Of a DNA stretch of 64,000 nucleotides, positions 38,657-47,712 are shown one piece after another. Location: positions 62,001 through 126,000 of the forward strand of contig CAMMTN010000001.1 in the NCBI GenBank assembly GCA_946499885.1. Direction: 5' to 3'. The notes below the pieces were generated by a model. It worked only from the letters and a program-made list of their open reading frames with translations, did not search any database and had not been told where the DNA came from. Position numbers and translations under genes: made by a program. This DNA is from an uncultured Clostridium sp. (GTDB taxonomy: Bacteria; Bacillota; Clostridia; TANB77; CAG-508). Each line of letters starts with the position of its first letter. Positions within the stretch are counted from its first letter, which is position 1.

Positions 38657-40216
38657 TTATATATGTAATGCTACAATATTTGCAGTTGTATATAATTGAA
38701 TCATATAGCTAAAAGTACAAATAAGTTTTGTTATATCATTATTTGAATACTTAGTTTTTAATTCTACTTTTGGAATAAAAATTAATATAAGTGGTAATAT
38801 TGGTAAAAAATATCTTCCTTGTATTCCATTAATATAATTAACATTAATATTTGACCATTGAATATATATGCTAGTAAATATAAGTAATGTTATTATAATA
38901 ATTATTAAACTGATAACTATTTTTTGATATTTTTCTATTTTTATATTATTATTTTTTTCTATAAAACTAGTTAAAATAATTAAACCAAATGTTATAAATG
39001 CCATAATTGGTATACTAACCATTTCACTCCACTCTAAATATCCTCCAAAAAGTGATAAAAAGTATTCATCAATATTAGTTCCAATAGTATAAAATATTTT
39101 TTGTAAATATCCTATTGGGTTAGTTAATAAAATTATCAACTTATTAAAACTAACACTTTCATCTGTTTCAAAATAAGTATTTGTATTAGTTTTAAGTAAT
39201 GTCATACTTCCAAATACAAGCCAAATTAAATTTAGCAAAACTCCAACACTTATTATTATACTAATTGCTTTTATCCAAGCTTTCTTAGAAAGAAATTTTT
39301 CTTTTGGAATAATAAGTACCAAAAAAATTAATGGCATATACACTACTTTACAAAGTGAAACTATTGCCCCTATAATAGTTAAGGCTATAATATCCTTTTT
39401 TTCGCACATTTTATTTTTTTCAAAAGCTACATAAAAAACATATGATATAAACATGGCGCACATGGCAATTGTTATACCATCTGGCGATATAGTTGCAAAT
39501 CCTTCAATCGATATTGGTATTATAGATAAAGCTAATAATATGTTTTTTCCAAATGGTATCTTTTTTATAGCAAAATACATTATAATTGTGCAAAACACCA
39601 TATTAAAAAGTCTTGCAATATATGCTATTATTAATTGATTTTGTGTTAGTACTTTTCCTATAAATATCCCTATAACATGTGGTATATATTGTACAAAGCA
39701 ATATGCTGAAGAATTTTGATTTATTACTGATACAGATTCATCATAATCTATTTTTTCATTAAATAATGAAATATTATCTATATACTTAAATACTCCTTTT
39801 TCTCTTTCTACTACTATATTTTCTACACCTTTTGGTAATTTTGCAATTGATACTCTATTTTCCTCATCAATTGGTGTCATTAATTGTCCTTCTGAAATTT
39901 CAAAAGCTTTATACCAATGCATTACTTCATCATGACCTCTTCCTACTGGTATTGTTGTCAAGATTAATAAGCAAAATAATGGCATAATTAAAAGTAATGC
40001 TTTTTCTGGTAATATCTCTTTGATTGATATTATTTTATTTTGAATAACTATAAATATAATAGTTGTAATTATAAATATTACTTGGATTGCTAATAATAAA
40101 CTTTCGTTTATTGATTTGCTTGAAATTTGTAAAATATATAATGATGTAAAACAAGTTATACACATTATTATAACTATAATTAATAGCGATTTGTTTATTT
40201 TCAATTTTCTCCACAT
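38657..40216 (-). CDS. DUF2142-family polytopic membrane protein
   Basis: 519 aa with about 12 membrane helices. RGHDEVMHWYKAFEISEGQLMTP in the first loop and SIEGFATISPDGITIAM are what I recognise as DUF2142, a GT-C-like family often found with wall and surface glycan genes. A role in sugar transfer at the outer membrane face is inferred. 14 bp downstream of ruvB, which may simply be chance operon placement. Confidence 0.78.
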   Translation of the reverse strand: MWRKLKINKSLLIIVIIMCITCFTSLYILQISSKSINESLLLAIQVIFIITTIIFIVIQNKIISIKEILPEKALLLIMPLFCLLILTTIPVGRGHDEVMHWYKAFEISEGQLMTPIDEENRVSIAKLPKGVENIVVEREKGVFKYIDNISLFNEKIDYDESVSVINQNSSAYCFVQYIPHVIGIFIGKVLTQNQLIIAYIARLFNMVFCTIIMYFAIKKIPFGKNILLALSIIPISIEGFATISPDGITIAMCAMFISYVFYVAFEKNKMCEKKDIIALTIIGAIVSLCKVVYMPLIFLVLIIPKEKFLSKKAWIKAISIIISVGVLLNLIWLVFGSMTLLKTNTNTYFETDESVSFNKLIILLTNPIGYLQKIFYTIGTNIDEYFLSLFGGYLEWSEMVSIPIMAFITFGLIILTSFIEKNNNIKIEKYQKIVISLIIIIITLLIFTSIYIQWSNINVNYINGIQGRYFLPILPLILIFIPKVELKTKYSNNDITKLICTFSYMIQLYTTANIVALHI

Positions 40217-40229
40217 TCCCTTTTATATT

Positions 40230-41243
40230 TTATTCTTCATACTTTACTCCAATATGTTCGTACGCTGCTGGAAGTGCAATTCTTCCTCTTACTGTTCTTG
40301 ATATAAACCCTATTTGAATTAAATATGGTTCATATACATCTTCAATTGTATCTACTTCTTCTCCTAAAGTAGTTGCAATAGTTTCAATTCCAACAGGTCT
40401 TCCTCTATATTTTATAATTAGCGTTTCTAAAATTTTTCTATCAATTTCATCTAATCCCAAATCATCTATTTCTAATTTATTTAAAGCTATTTTAGTTATT
40501 TTTAGTGTTATATTGCCATCACCTAAAACAGCGGCATAATCTCTTACTCTTTTTAATAGCCTATTTGCAATTCTTGGAGTTCCTCTTGATCTTCTAGCAA
40601 TTTCTTCAGCTGATTCATTATCTATATTTATCTCCAAAATATTTGCAGATCTTTTTACTATTGTGGTTAAATTTTCTGTATTGTATAATTCTAATCTATG
40701 TATAATTCCAAATCTGTCGCGAAGTGGTGTTGAAAGTGAACCTGCTTTTGTTGTAGCACCTATTAGAGTAAATTTTGGTAAATCTAGTCTAATTGATCTT
40801 GCGCTTGGTCCTTTTCCTATTATTATATCTAATGTATAGTCTTCCAAAGCTGGATAAAGTATTTCTTCAACACTTTTATTTAACCTATGTATTTCATCTA
40901 TAAATAATATATCAAACTCAGATAAATTAGTAAGTAATGCTGCTAAATCTCCGGGTTTTGTTATTGCTGGCCCTGAAGTAATTTTTATATTTGAGTTCAT
41001 TTCATTTGATATAATATTTGCAAGTGTAGTCTTTCCAAGTCCGGGAGGTCCATATAAAAGTACATGATCTAGTGCTTCTCCTCTTTTTTTTGCGGCTTCA
41101 ATATATACCTTCATGTTTTCTTTTACTTTGTCTTGTCCAATATATTCATTTAAAGTCTTAGGTCTTAATGAATTTTCGAATCTTTCTTCATTTAAATCTG
41201 TAAGTTCTGGATTTATTAAGCGTTCTTCTTCCAAATTTGTCAC
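40230..41243 (-). CDS. ruvB: Holliday junction DNA helicase RuvB
   Basis: Hexameric AAA+ motor for branch migration of Holliday junctions, working with RuvA (not in the window). Walker A GPPGLGKT (65-72), Walker [10 protein letters not shown], sensor [18 protein letters not shown] and C-terminal winged helix ending [13 protein letters not shown]. 337 aa. The likely start is GTG at 41243, close to AAGGA; a slightly later start is possible. Confidence 0.96.
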   Translation of the reverse strand: MTNLEEERLINPELTDLNEERFENSLRPKTLNEYIGQDKVKENMKVYIEAAKKRGEALDHVLLYGPPGLGKTTLANIISNEMNSNIKITSGPAITKPGDLAALLTNLSEFDILFIDEIHRLNKSVEEILYPALEDYTLDIIIGKGPSARSIRLDLPKFTLIGATTKAGSLSTPLRDRFGIIHRLELYNTENLTTIVKRSANILEINIDNESAEEIARRSRGTPRIANRLLKRVRDYAAVLGDGNITLKITKIALNKLEIDDLGLDEIDRKILETLIIKYRGRPVGIETIATTLGEEVDTIEDVYEPYLIQIGFISRTVRGRIALPAAYEHIGVKYEE

Positions 41244-41259
41244 ATTCCTTACTATGAGT

Positions 41260-41400
41260 AAATTTAGATTTTTAAAGCAAAACCTATAAAACTTTTGTAT
41301 TCTTTTCTATGTAGTCCCACTTAGCAACTTAAAATCTTTCTTTCGAATACCTGAAGGAAGAAAATGTTCCGTTGCTATCAAGATGAGACGGATTATTATA
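41260..41400 (-). ncRNA. Structured intergenic region, possible small RNA or leader of ruvB
   Basis: Read on the minus strand, a long-range stem (GTCTCA plus TAGCAAC near 41370-41390, pairing GTTGCTA and TGGGAC near 41313-41330) encloses a smaller hairpin of CTTCCTT and AAGAAAG. The sequence has higher complexity than neighbouring gaps and no ORF. It does not match a riboswitch or housekeeping RNA that I can recall. Could be a leader for ruvB or only the trailer of the tagO-like gene. Confidence 0.35.
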
Positions 41401-41409
41401 AACCAAAAT

Positions 41410-42532
41410 TTAATCTTGCTTTCTTATATTTTCTTTATCTATATTTTCATCTACATCATCTTTCATTAACTTTGCTACATCTTTATATCCTATAGTAATT
41501 ATAGCAATTATTAAAAGTGCAAATGAAAGTGCTTTCCATATTCCACTTTCTAGTAATATTATAGCAAACATTCCCAATATTGCTGTAATTCCATACATAA
41601 TAAGAACTGCTTGTTTTTGTGAGTATCCTTTTGCCATTAATTTATGGTGTAAGTGTCCTTTATCTGGTCTAAATACTGCTTTTATTGATTTTCCTTTTAT
41701 AATTCTTCTAAATATTGCAAAAAGTGTATCAAAAATTGGCATACCTAAAACTATGATAGGTGCAATTAAAACCAATGCAGTATATGTTTTTGCAACACCT
41801 AAAATTGAAATTATAGCTAGAGAAAATCCCATAAAATTAGATCCAGTGTCTCCTATAAAAGTTTTAGCTGGGCTAAAATTAAATGGTAAAAATCCAACTA
41901 TTGCTCCTCCTAGAGCTGTAATTAAAATTATAGCTATTAATGGTGAACCATTTAATGAAAATACCATAAGTAGTGATAAGCAAGATATTAGTGTTACTCC
42001 TGAAGATAGACCATCTAATCCATCAATCAAGTTAATAGCATTTGTAATTCCTATTATCCAACAAATAGTAAGTATGCATGATAAAATTTCATTAATAACT
42101 ACTTTTCCTTCTGAAAAAGGAATTGCAATATCTTCTATCCTAATTCCACATATTACTACTATGATAGCTGCTATAATCTGTGCAACTAGCTTTGCAAAGC
42201 TTGGAATTCCTTTTGCATCATCAATATAACAAATTATTCCTAATATAATTATTCCTATAAAAAATCCTATTAACTTCAAGAAATAATTTTCAGTTTCTAA
42301 TAAATTTATCTTTCCTTCTAAAGACGTGGTAATTAGTAAATAAAATACTGAAACAAAAAATCCTGCAATTACTGCTAATCCTCCGAAGTCTTGGCATTGG
42401 CTTTTTATTTACTCTTCTATCATTAGGTATATCTATTGCACCCACTTTTTTAGCTAATCTCATTGTATGTGGTGTTATTACAAATGCTGTTATAAATGCT
42501 AACAAGAAAGCTATTGCTATATCTCCCCACAT
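41410..42532 (-). CDS. tagO: TagO/WecA-like undecaprenyl-phosphate HexNAc-1-P transferase, with +1 frameshift at CGG
   Basis: Starts wall-polymer synthesis by transferring GlcNAc-1-phosphate to undecaprenyl phosphate. The first frame (42532 down to about 42385) gives two helices and DIPNDRRVNKKPMPRL; the next codon is CGG, after which the frame runs into nonsense. Dropping the C gives PRLGGLAVIAG and then the intact body with CYIDDAKG, NAINLIDGLDGLSSG, FIGDTGSNFMGF and DKGHLHH, all active-site motifs. The joined protein is 373 aa, a normal length. The two parts are otherwise undamaged, so I annotate one gene with a frameshift at codon 50. It would supply the lipid acceptor for the 0.7-12.5 kb cluster. 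Confidence 0.92.
42383..42385 (-). other. CGG +1 frameshift site in the tagO-like gene
   Basis: In-frame codon 50 is CGG followed by A (CTT CGG AGG in zero frame). Skipping C reads CTT, GGA, GGA, TTA, restoring the conserved PRLGGLA of the family. No Shine-Dalgarno-like stretch sits at the spacing used in prfB. Confidence 0.85.
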
Positions 42533-42554
42533 AAATACCTTTCCTTTCTGTTAT

Positions 42555-43248
42555 TTATTCTATTATCTCTACATTATAATTAATAAATAGTCCGCTTTCA
42601 ATTACTCCTGAAATAGACTTTATTTTCTTTTCTAAGTCTTGCTCAATATTTTGAAATTTAACATCTAATATTAGATTTCCATTTTCAGTAATACAAGGTC
42701 CATCTTTTCCAATAGCTTTCCTTAGTTCTATTTCTGTTCCACCCAGTTCTATTAATTGATTTTTTATGTGATTTATTGCTTCTGGAAAACACTCTACTGG
42801 AATTTTAAACTTTGAACCTAATTTATTTACTTTTTTGCTTTCATCAACTAATATATATGTAATAGGAGAATTTATAATATTCAATTTTTCTTTAAACATT
42901 GCTCCCCCTCTACCTTTTATAAGCCACTTGTTCTCATCTACCTCATCTGCTCCATCAAAGCTCCAATCAGGCTTTTTTTCAAATAATGTAGTGGTTGGTA
43001 TATTTAATTTACTACAAAGCATTTTTATCTCTAAAGAAGTTGGTATGGCTAATATTTTTATATTTTCATTTTTAATTTTTTCACTTATAGCAAGTACTGC
43101 TAAATATGATGTAGAACCAGAACCAAGTCCGTATTACTTGTCCATCTTTTACTTTATCTACTACCTTTTTAGCTACAAGTTTCTTTTCTTCTAAATTTTC
43201 AATGTTATCTATTTTAATATTTTCTAATAATTCATCACTATATTCCAT
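42555..43248 (-). CDS. rpiA: Ribose-5-phosphate isomerase A, with +1 frameshift at CGG
   Basis: Interconverts ribose-5-phosphate and ribulose-5-phosphate in the pentose phosphate pathway. The zero frame from ATG 43248 gives the N-terminal helix (LVAKKVVDKVKDGQVI), then CGG at codon 40, then 16 missense codons and a stop. Dropping the C gives VIGLGSGSTS, the conserved phosphate-binding loop, and the rest reads through DGADEVDENKWLIKGRGGAMFKEK with the catalytic residues. Joined length 230 aa is normal. The ribulose-5-phosphate it makes could also feed a polyol-phosphate used in the wall polymer. It lies 22 bp from the tagO-like gene. Confidence 0.93.
43129..43131 (-). other. CGG +1 frameshift site in rpiA
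   Basis: In-frame codon 40 is CGG followed by A (ATA CGG ACT in zero frame). Skipping C reads ATA, GGA, CTT, GGT, giving IGLG of the GLGSGST loop. The first of the two glycines of this universally conserved loop is therefore encoded across the shift. Confidence 0.87.
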
Positions 43249-43369
43249 ATCTTTTCTCTCTTTCCTTTATTCTTCTATTATACTTATGTAGCATTATATC
43301 ATTATATTTTTAGATAGTAAACATCTTTCTTTAGTTTTTTCGCTAATATTAAAAGATAATTCTAAAACA

Positions 43370-43402
43370 CAAAAAGGGAATTAAATTATAATTCCCTTTT
43401 TG
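43370..43402 (-). terminator. Intrinsic terminator of the HD-domain gene
   Basis: 13-bp perfect stem (arms 43370-43382 and 43390-43402) with T-rich flank in both orientations, 25 bases after the HD gene stop. It separates this gene from rpiA. Confidence 0.8.
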
Positions 43403-43426
43403 TTTTAAACTATGCCATCTATGGTA

Positions 43427-44206
43427 TTATTTTAATAAATATCCAATCGTCTTTTTTCGAAGCCACTCAACCTCTGCCCCATCATAATATGGAAGCTTTT
43501 TCTTAAATAAGTCTATCATCCTGTTGAGTAAGTTGCTTTTAACTATAAATTCCTTTGAAGCCTTTGTGGTAATCTGTTTCATTAATCCGCATCTCAGTGC
43601 AAGAAGGTCAAACTTACTTTTCAAGTCGAAGAGATTGATTGGTTCTCCTTGCATATATCTTTTCTTAATATCCGGAGTTAAATGTCTACCTCCAATTTCT
43701 TGCTCATACATTCTCTCAAAATATTGCTCTCTAGTACATAGATAGAATATATCTACACGGTCTGCGTCTCTTATAATTTCAAAAATTACTCTTTCTTGTT
43801 TACTCAAAGTGTCTGGAAGCACCATATCTCCATGCAGTTCTACTCCACAGATAATTAACTCGTCAAACTGTCTAGTTTGAGGAATCATTTTTTCAATGAG
43901 TCCTTGCCGCAATAGTCTTGCCCCTTCTTTTGCGTGATCAAATTCTTTTTTGCGTTTATATGACTTGTATAACTTCCATTCTATAAATCTTCCTATGTCA
44001 TGCAATATAGCAATTGCTTCAATTATCATGAAAGTTTGGTTGTCTACATTTGCTACCCGCGCAATTTTTTGTGCTATTTCGTGCACTCTAATTGTATGAT
44101 CTCTTTTGACTATATAGCCATCATCAAATTCATCTCCTGTCAAATAGCTATTTGCATAGCTTAAAAATCTTAATTTTAATTCTTGGATGTTAATAATGGA
44201 TTCCAT
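43427..44206 (-). CDS. HD-domain phosphohydrolase-like protein, atypical codon usage
   Basis: 259 aa. The HD site reads VHEIAQKIARVANVD (first His), AILHDIGRFIEWKLYKSYKRKKEFDHAKEGARLL (HD, then second His) and later RDADRVDIFYL, the layout of metal-dependent phosphohydrolases; the substrate is unknown. The codon use is less AT-biased than the neighbours, and it contains the only two in-frame CGG codons that read as ordinary arginine (codons 50 and 100). Its own terminator and loose spacing on both sides suggest a recently acquired single-gene unit. If CGG forces a frameshift in this cell, the gene would stop at codon 51. Confidence 0.82.
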   Translation of the reverse strand: MESIINIQELKLRFLSYANSYLTGDEFDDGYIVKRDHTIRVHEIAQKIARVANVDNQTFMIIEAIAILHDIGRFIEWKLYKSYKRKKEFDHAKEGARLLRQGLIEKMIPQTRQFDELIICGVELHGDMVLPDTLSKQERVIFEIIRDADRVDIFYLCTREQYFERMYEQEIGGRHLTPDIKKRYMQGEPINLFDLKSKFDLLALRCGLMKQITTKASKEFIVKSNLLNRMIDLFKKKLPYYDGAEVEWLRKKTIGYLLK

Positions 44207-44300
44207 ATTAATGGACCTCCTTTAAGATAAATTTTTACATGATATAATTATATCACATATTTTAAATTAACTCAATTTTTAATATAGTTTAGGTGTTTTT

Positions 44301-44330
44301 TTGGCGAAAAGGTCTGTCCCTATTGCGCAA
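44301..44330. repeat. Single palindrome of REP family 2
   Basis: One unit, diverged, with TTGGCGAAAAGG and CCCTATTGCGCAA halves, just beyond the xerD stop. No partner unit within 200 bp. Confidence 0.75.
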
Positions 44331-44345
44331 AAAAAAGAGCACACC

Positions 44346-45236
44346 TTATGCTCTTGGGTGTGTTCTTCTATACATATCTCTTATTCCCGCATCTTGAAAT
44401 TGAGTATATACTTGTGTAGATGAAATATCTGAATGTCCAAGCATTGTTTGAATTGCTTTTAAATCTGCTCCATTTTGCAATAAATGTGTTGCAAAAGAAT
44501 GTCTTAATACATGTGGAGTAATGTCTTTATCTATGTGAGCTTGCTCTTTATAATATTTAACAATTTTCCAAAATCCTTGTCTTGTTAATCTTTTTCCATT
44601 TACATTTACAAAAAGTGCTTTTTCATTTTCATCTCTAATCATTATTGGTCTAGCATCTCTCATATATTCTCTAAGTGCTGCTATGGAAATAGAACCAAGT
44701 GGAATGTTTCTTTGTTTATTTGCTGATTTACAGAAAATATATCCTTCTTCTATATTTACATCTTCTTCATCTAAAGATATTATTTCTGTAACTCTCATTC
44801 CTGTTGCATAAGCTACTTCTAGCATAGCTTTATCTCTTGTTCCTTTTAAATCAACATCTTTTGGTTGACTTAATAATTTTTCTACTTCATCAGAAGTAAG
44901 TACACTTGGAACTCTTTTATCTACTTTTGGTGATTGAATATTTTCAGTTGGATCATGTTTTACTTTTTTTATTCTCATTAGGTATTGATAAAAAGATCTA
45001 ATAGAAGCTAAACTTCTTGATACTGTAGATTTCTTTTTTCCCATGTCTTGTAAATATTTTAAATATTCATTTACTTTTTGGCAATCTACTTTTACATAAT
45101 TTATATGATTTTGGCTTAAGTAATTCTCATATTGGTGAATATCTCTACTATATGATTGTAGTGTGTTATTTGATACTCTTTTTTCATTTTGTAAAAAATC
45201 TAAAAATTGTTTGATCTGTTTTTCCATCTTTGTCAT
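44346..45236 (-). CDS. xerD: Tyrosine recombinase XerD-like
   Basis: Site-specific recombinase that resolves chromosome dimers at dif. 296 aa, with an N-terminal SAM-like DNA-binding domain (QFLDFLQNEKRVSNNTLQSYSRDI) and catalytic residues Arg in GMRVTEI, HVLRHSFATH, the LGHSDISSTQVYTQF box with the nucleophilic Tyr. Next to spoIIM, a common clostridial arrangement, which favours the housekeeping XerD rather than a phage integrase. Confidence 0.93.
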   Translation of the reverse strand: MTKMEKQIKQFLDFLQNEKRVSNNTLQSYSRDIHQYENYLSQNHINYVKVDCQKVNEYLKYLQDMGKKKSTVSRSLASIRSFYQYLMRIKKVKHDPTENIQSPKVDKRVPSVLTSDEVEKLLSQPKDVDLKGTRDKAMLEVAYATGMRVTEIISLDEEDVNIEEGYIFCKSANKQRNIPLGSISIAALREYMRDARPIMIRDENEKALFVNVNGKRLTRQGFWKIVKYYKEQAHIDKDITPHVLRHSFATHLLQNGADLKAIQTMLGHSDISSTQVYTQFQDAGIRDMYRRTHPRA

Positions 45237-45333
45237 TACCCCTTCTTATTATTAATATCTAATTAAAATTAACATAACCATGTATATGTTATATCATAAT
45301 TATACATAAAATGCAAACATATTTTGCAAAAAT

Positions 45334-45999
45334 TTAAAATATTTTTATACAAAGCATCAATAAATTACTAGATATGTACACCTCAACTAATGAAGATATT
45401 ATTAATATTAAAAGCAACATAATAGACATAAGTGTATGCCTTATTATTTCAATTTTTATATTTTCTCTTCTTTTGTCCTTCATTATTGATTTATATAGCT
45501 TTATACAACTTACAGCCATACATAAAATTACAGGAACAAAAATTAAATTTTGTAAAAAGATGGTTGTAAATAAAAATAGAATGCCTTTTTGTGTGCCTAG
45601 TGTTCCGATTATCGAAGATACTGTATATCCTATACAAAAACCTCTAAAAGCTACAATTCCTAATACTATTGGTATTCCTATAACAGTTGAACCTATAAAC
45701 CACATACTAATAATTAGTATAAGGTTATCTCCAATTGAACTTTTCATTAGCTCAATTTTATCTATATAGTAATCTTGTTTTAATGCATTTATAAAGTTGT
45801 TTATGTAACTTTGTATTTCTTCTACTTGGTTATTATTTGCATTATTTATAAAAATAACTCCTATTACAATTCCAATAATAAATATAATTGCTACTATAAT
45901 ATAAGACTTTAAATTCTCATAAATATTATCTAATATTAATTCTCTAATGCTACTCTTTTTTCTTTTATGTACTTCTCTCATTTTATCTCTCCTAGACAT
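45334..45999 (-). CDS. spoIIM: Stage II sporulation protein M
   Basis: Membrane part of the SpoIIDMP complex that thins septal peptidoglycan during forespore engulfment. 221 aa with about five helices; the first follows a basic head (RKKSSIRELILDNIYENLKSY) and WFIGSTVIGIPIVLGIVAFRGFCIGYTVS is the conserved core of the family. Together with cotJABC it shows that the organism carries sporulation genes. Expected to be under sigma-E in the mother cell. Confidence 0.9.
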   Translation of the reverse strand: MSRRDKMREVHKRKKSSIRELILDNIYENLKSYIIVAIIFIIGIVIGVIFINNANNNQVEEIQSYINNFINALKQDYYIDKIELMKSSIGDNLILIISMWFIGSTVIGIPIVLGIVAFRGFCIGYTVSSIIGTLGTQKGILFLFTTIFLQNLIFVPVILCMAVSCIKLYKSIMKDKRRENIKIEIIRHTLMSIMLLLILIISSLVEVYISSNLLMLCIKIF

Positions 46000-46057
46000 T
46001 TAATTTTATTTATACATAATGTCTATTCAATAAAATGATTTTTAGAACTAATTTGAA

Positions 46058-46155
46058 TGAACTTTGGGGACGTTCCTTAAAGTTCATAATATGTTTTAAT
46101 AACAAATAACAATAAACTTTAATAAATGAACTTTAAGGAACGTCCCCAAAGTTCA
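46058..46155. repeat. Inverted pair of GAACTTT/GGGACGTTCC palindromes (REP family 1)
   Basis: Units at 46058-46086 and 46127-46155, inverted. The second unit includes the TGA stop codon of the EndoQ-like gene (GGA TGA ACT TTG), so the gene's end lies in repeat sequence. Confidence 0.92.
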
Positions 46156-47346
46156 TCCTGCTGTTAGTTTACCGTAAACTCCACCACCACCTGCTTGTAT
46201 TTTTACATTTCCTTCTCTTGCTGCAATTATATTTTTAGCAATTTTTTCTCCAACTACTGCTTCTATATCATCTTCTGATAATTTGTGAAGTATATTCATT
46301 TCTGTTTCAAAAGTAGAAAGTAATTTATCTATTGTTTTTCCTCCTACTCCTGGCATAAATGTAAGTGGTATTTGGTATACATATGGTGGTCTAAATTCTG
46401 GGCTTTTTGTTTTTTCTTTATCTTTTATTATTTCTATTCTATCAAAAACTCCCATTGTAATTTTTGTGCTATCACAATCTGGGCAAACTGTAATAGGTGC
46501 TTTTCCTTCTAATGGCTTTCCACACTTTTCGCAAAATGTTCTATGATATTTTCCAAGCTTTGGATCTAATCCATAATTTGCAAGTATTTTTCTTCCATCT
46601 TCATTTTTTAATGCTTTTATTACTTCTTTAAAACTGATTCCATCTAAAAGCATTTTATTATATTCTCTTGCTATTTTAGGAAGTGAATGAGCATCTGAAT
46701 TTGTTAAAAAACTGCGTGTCTCAAGCTCTGATATTTCGTCTGCTAAATATGTATCGCTACTTAGTCCTAGCTCTATTGCAAATATTTTATTAAATTTTTC
46801 TTTAAAAATTTTGCTTAATCTATCTGTACAATTTCCATAAAAGCTTTTATGTGGTGTAAATGCATGTGCTGGAATTAGCACTCCATTATATTTTTCTACA
46901 ATGTCTACTAATTCATAAGCTGATATATTTGCTCTTTGAGAACTAAGTGTAATATTATGTATATGATTTTGCATTTCTTTAGAAAATGCTTTTATATCTT
47001 TCAAACTTGGAAAATAACATAAATTATGCGCACTTCCAGTTTTTCCTTCATCATTTATTTCAGAGGTTTCTATTTCACTTCCTAAAATTATACACACTTT
47101 ATCTTTGTATATAATACCCCCATCTTCTATCTCGTACGCTTCTCCTGTTTTTAAAAAGTTTTCTATATCTTCTATAACATAAGGTGAAGCACAATCTATA
47201 ATTCCTACTACATTTATTCCTTTTCTATCTGCACATTCTTTTGCAATGTTTGCAAAATTAAGTGACCTTGCCGCAGTTATCTTAATTGGTTTTCCATTCT
47301 CACTTCTTCCTATATGTACGTGTAAATCTGCAAATATTTCGTTCAT
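46153..47346 (-). CDS. PHP-domain endonuclease Q-like protein
   Basis: Probably cuts DNA at deaminated bases. 397 aa. The PHP metal site begins ADLHVHIGRS, followed by NVVGIIDCA, EIETSE and LTNSDAHS. A zinc ribbon CEKCGKP...CPDCDSTK lies near 270-290, and the last 60 residues form a helix-hairpin-helix-like region (MPGVGGKTIDKLLSTF). This layout is that of the archaeal/Bacillus EndoQ family (TIGR00375). Its stop codon is inside a mobile palindrome. Confidence 0.85.
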   Translation of the reverse strand: MNEIFADLHVHIGRSENGKPIKITAARSLNFANIAKECADRKGINVVGIIDCASPYVIEDIENFLKTGEAYEIEDGGIIYKDKVCIILGSEIETSEINDEGKTGSAHNLCYFPSLKDIKAFSKEMQNHIHNITLSSQRANISAYELVDIVEKYNGVLIPAHAFTPHKSFYGNCTDRLSKIFKEKFNKIFAIELGLSSDTYLADEISELETRSFLTNSDAHSLPKIAREYNKMLLDGISFKEVIKALKNEDGRKILANYGLDPKLGKYHRTFCEKCGKPLEGKAPITVCPDCDSTKITMGVFDRIEIIKDKEKTKSPEFRPPYVYQIPLTFMPGVGGKTIDKLLSTFETEMNILHKLSEDDIEAVVGEKIAKNIIAAREGNVKIQAGGGGVYGKLTAG

Positions 47347-47481
47347 TTTATTTCCTCTTTTCTTTTATTTTTGTTCTATTTTCAAAACAAAAGATTGGCA
47401 TACTGGTTCTATACCATTTCCAATCTTTTGTTTAAAAATATACTTATTGTATCTCTTTCTAAGTCTATGTAGCAATTATAC

Positions 47482-47712
47482 TTATCTCTCCCTATCATCT
47501 TCCATATCTTGTTCTATATCTGCTACTAAATTAGCTGTATTAAAGCTTACTCCTTGATTTTGTTCATCTCTTATGTCATCTCTTGCTTTTTCAGCATTTC
47601 TTATTTTTCCTTCAATAAAATTAGCCATTTTTATTCCTTCAATAGTACTCTTAGTTCCAATTTCATTAAATTCTTTTGATGCACTTGCTATACTTCCAAC
47701 TAATCCACTCAT
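47482..47712 (-). CDS. Small hypothetical protein
   Basis: 76 aa, rich in Glu, Asp, Asn and Lys, no membrane segment. Two helical-looking halves (SGLVGSIASASKEFNEIG and MANFIEGKIRNAEKARDDI). It overlaps the upstream 181-aa gene by 4 bp (ATGA), the strongest sign that it is translated. I do not recognise it. Confidence 0.6.
   Translation of the reverse strand: MSGLVGSIASASKEFNEIGTKSTIEGIKMANFIEGKIRNAEKARDDIRDEQNQGVSFNTANLVADIEQDMEDDRER

Noticed and set aside
29643..46155. Palindrome pairs as a CRISPR array
   Set aside because: Units are in inverted pairs, scattered over kilobases, without regular spacers or cas genes.
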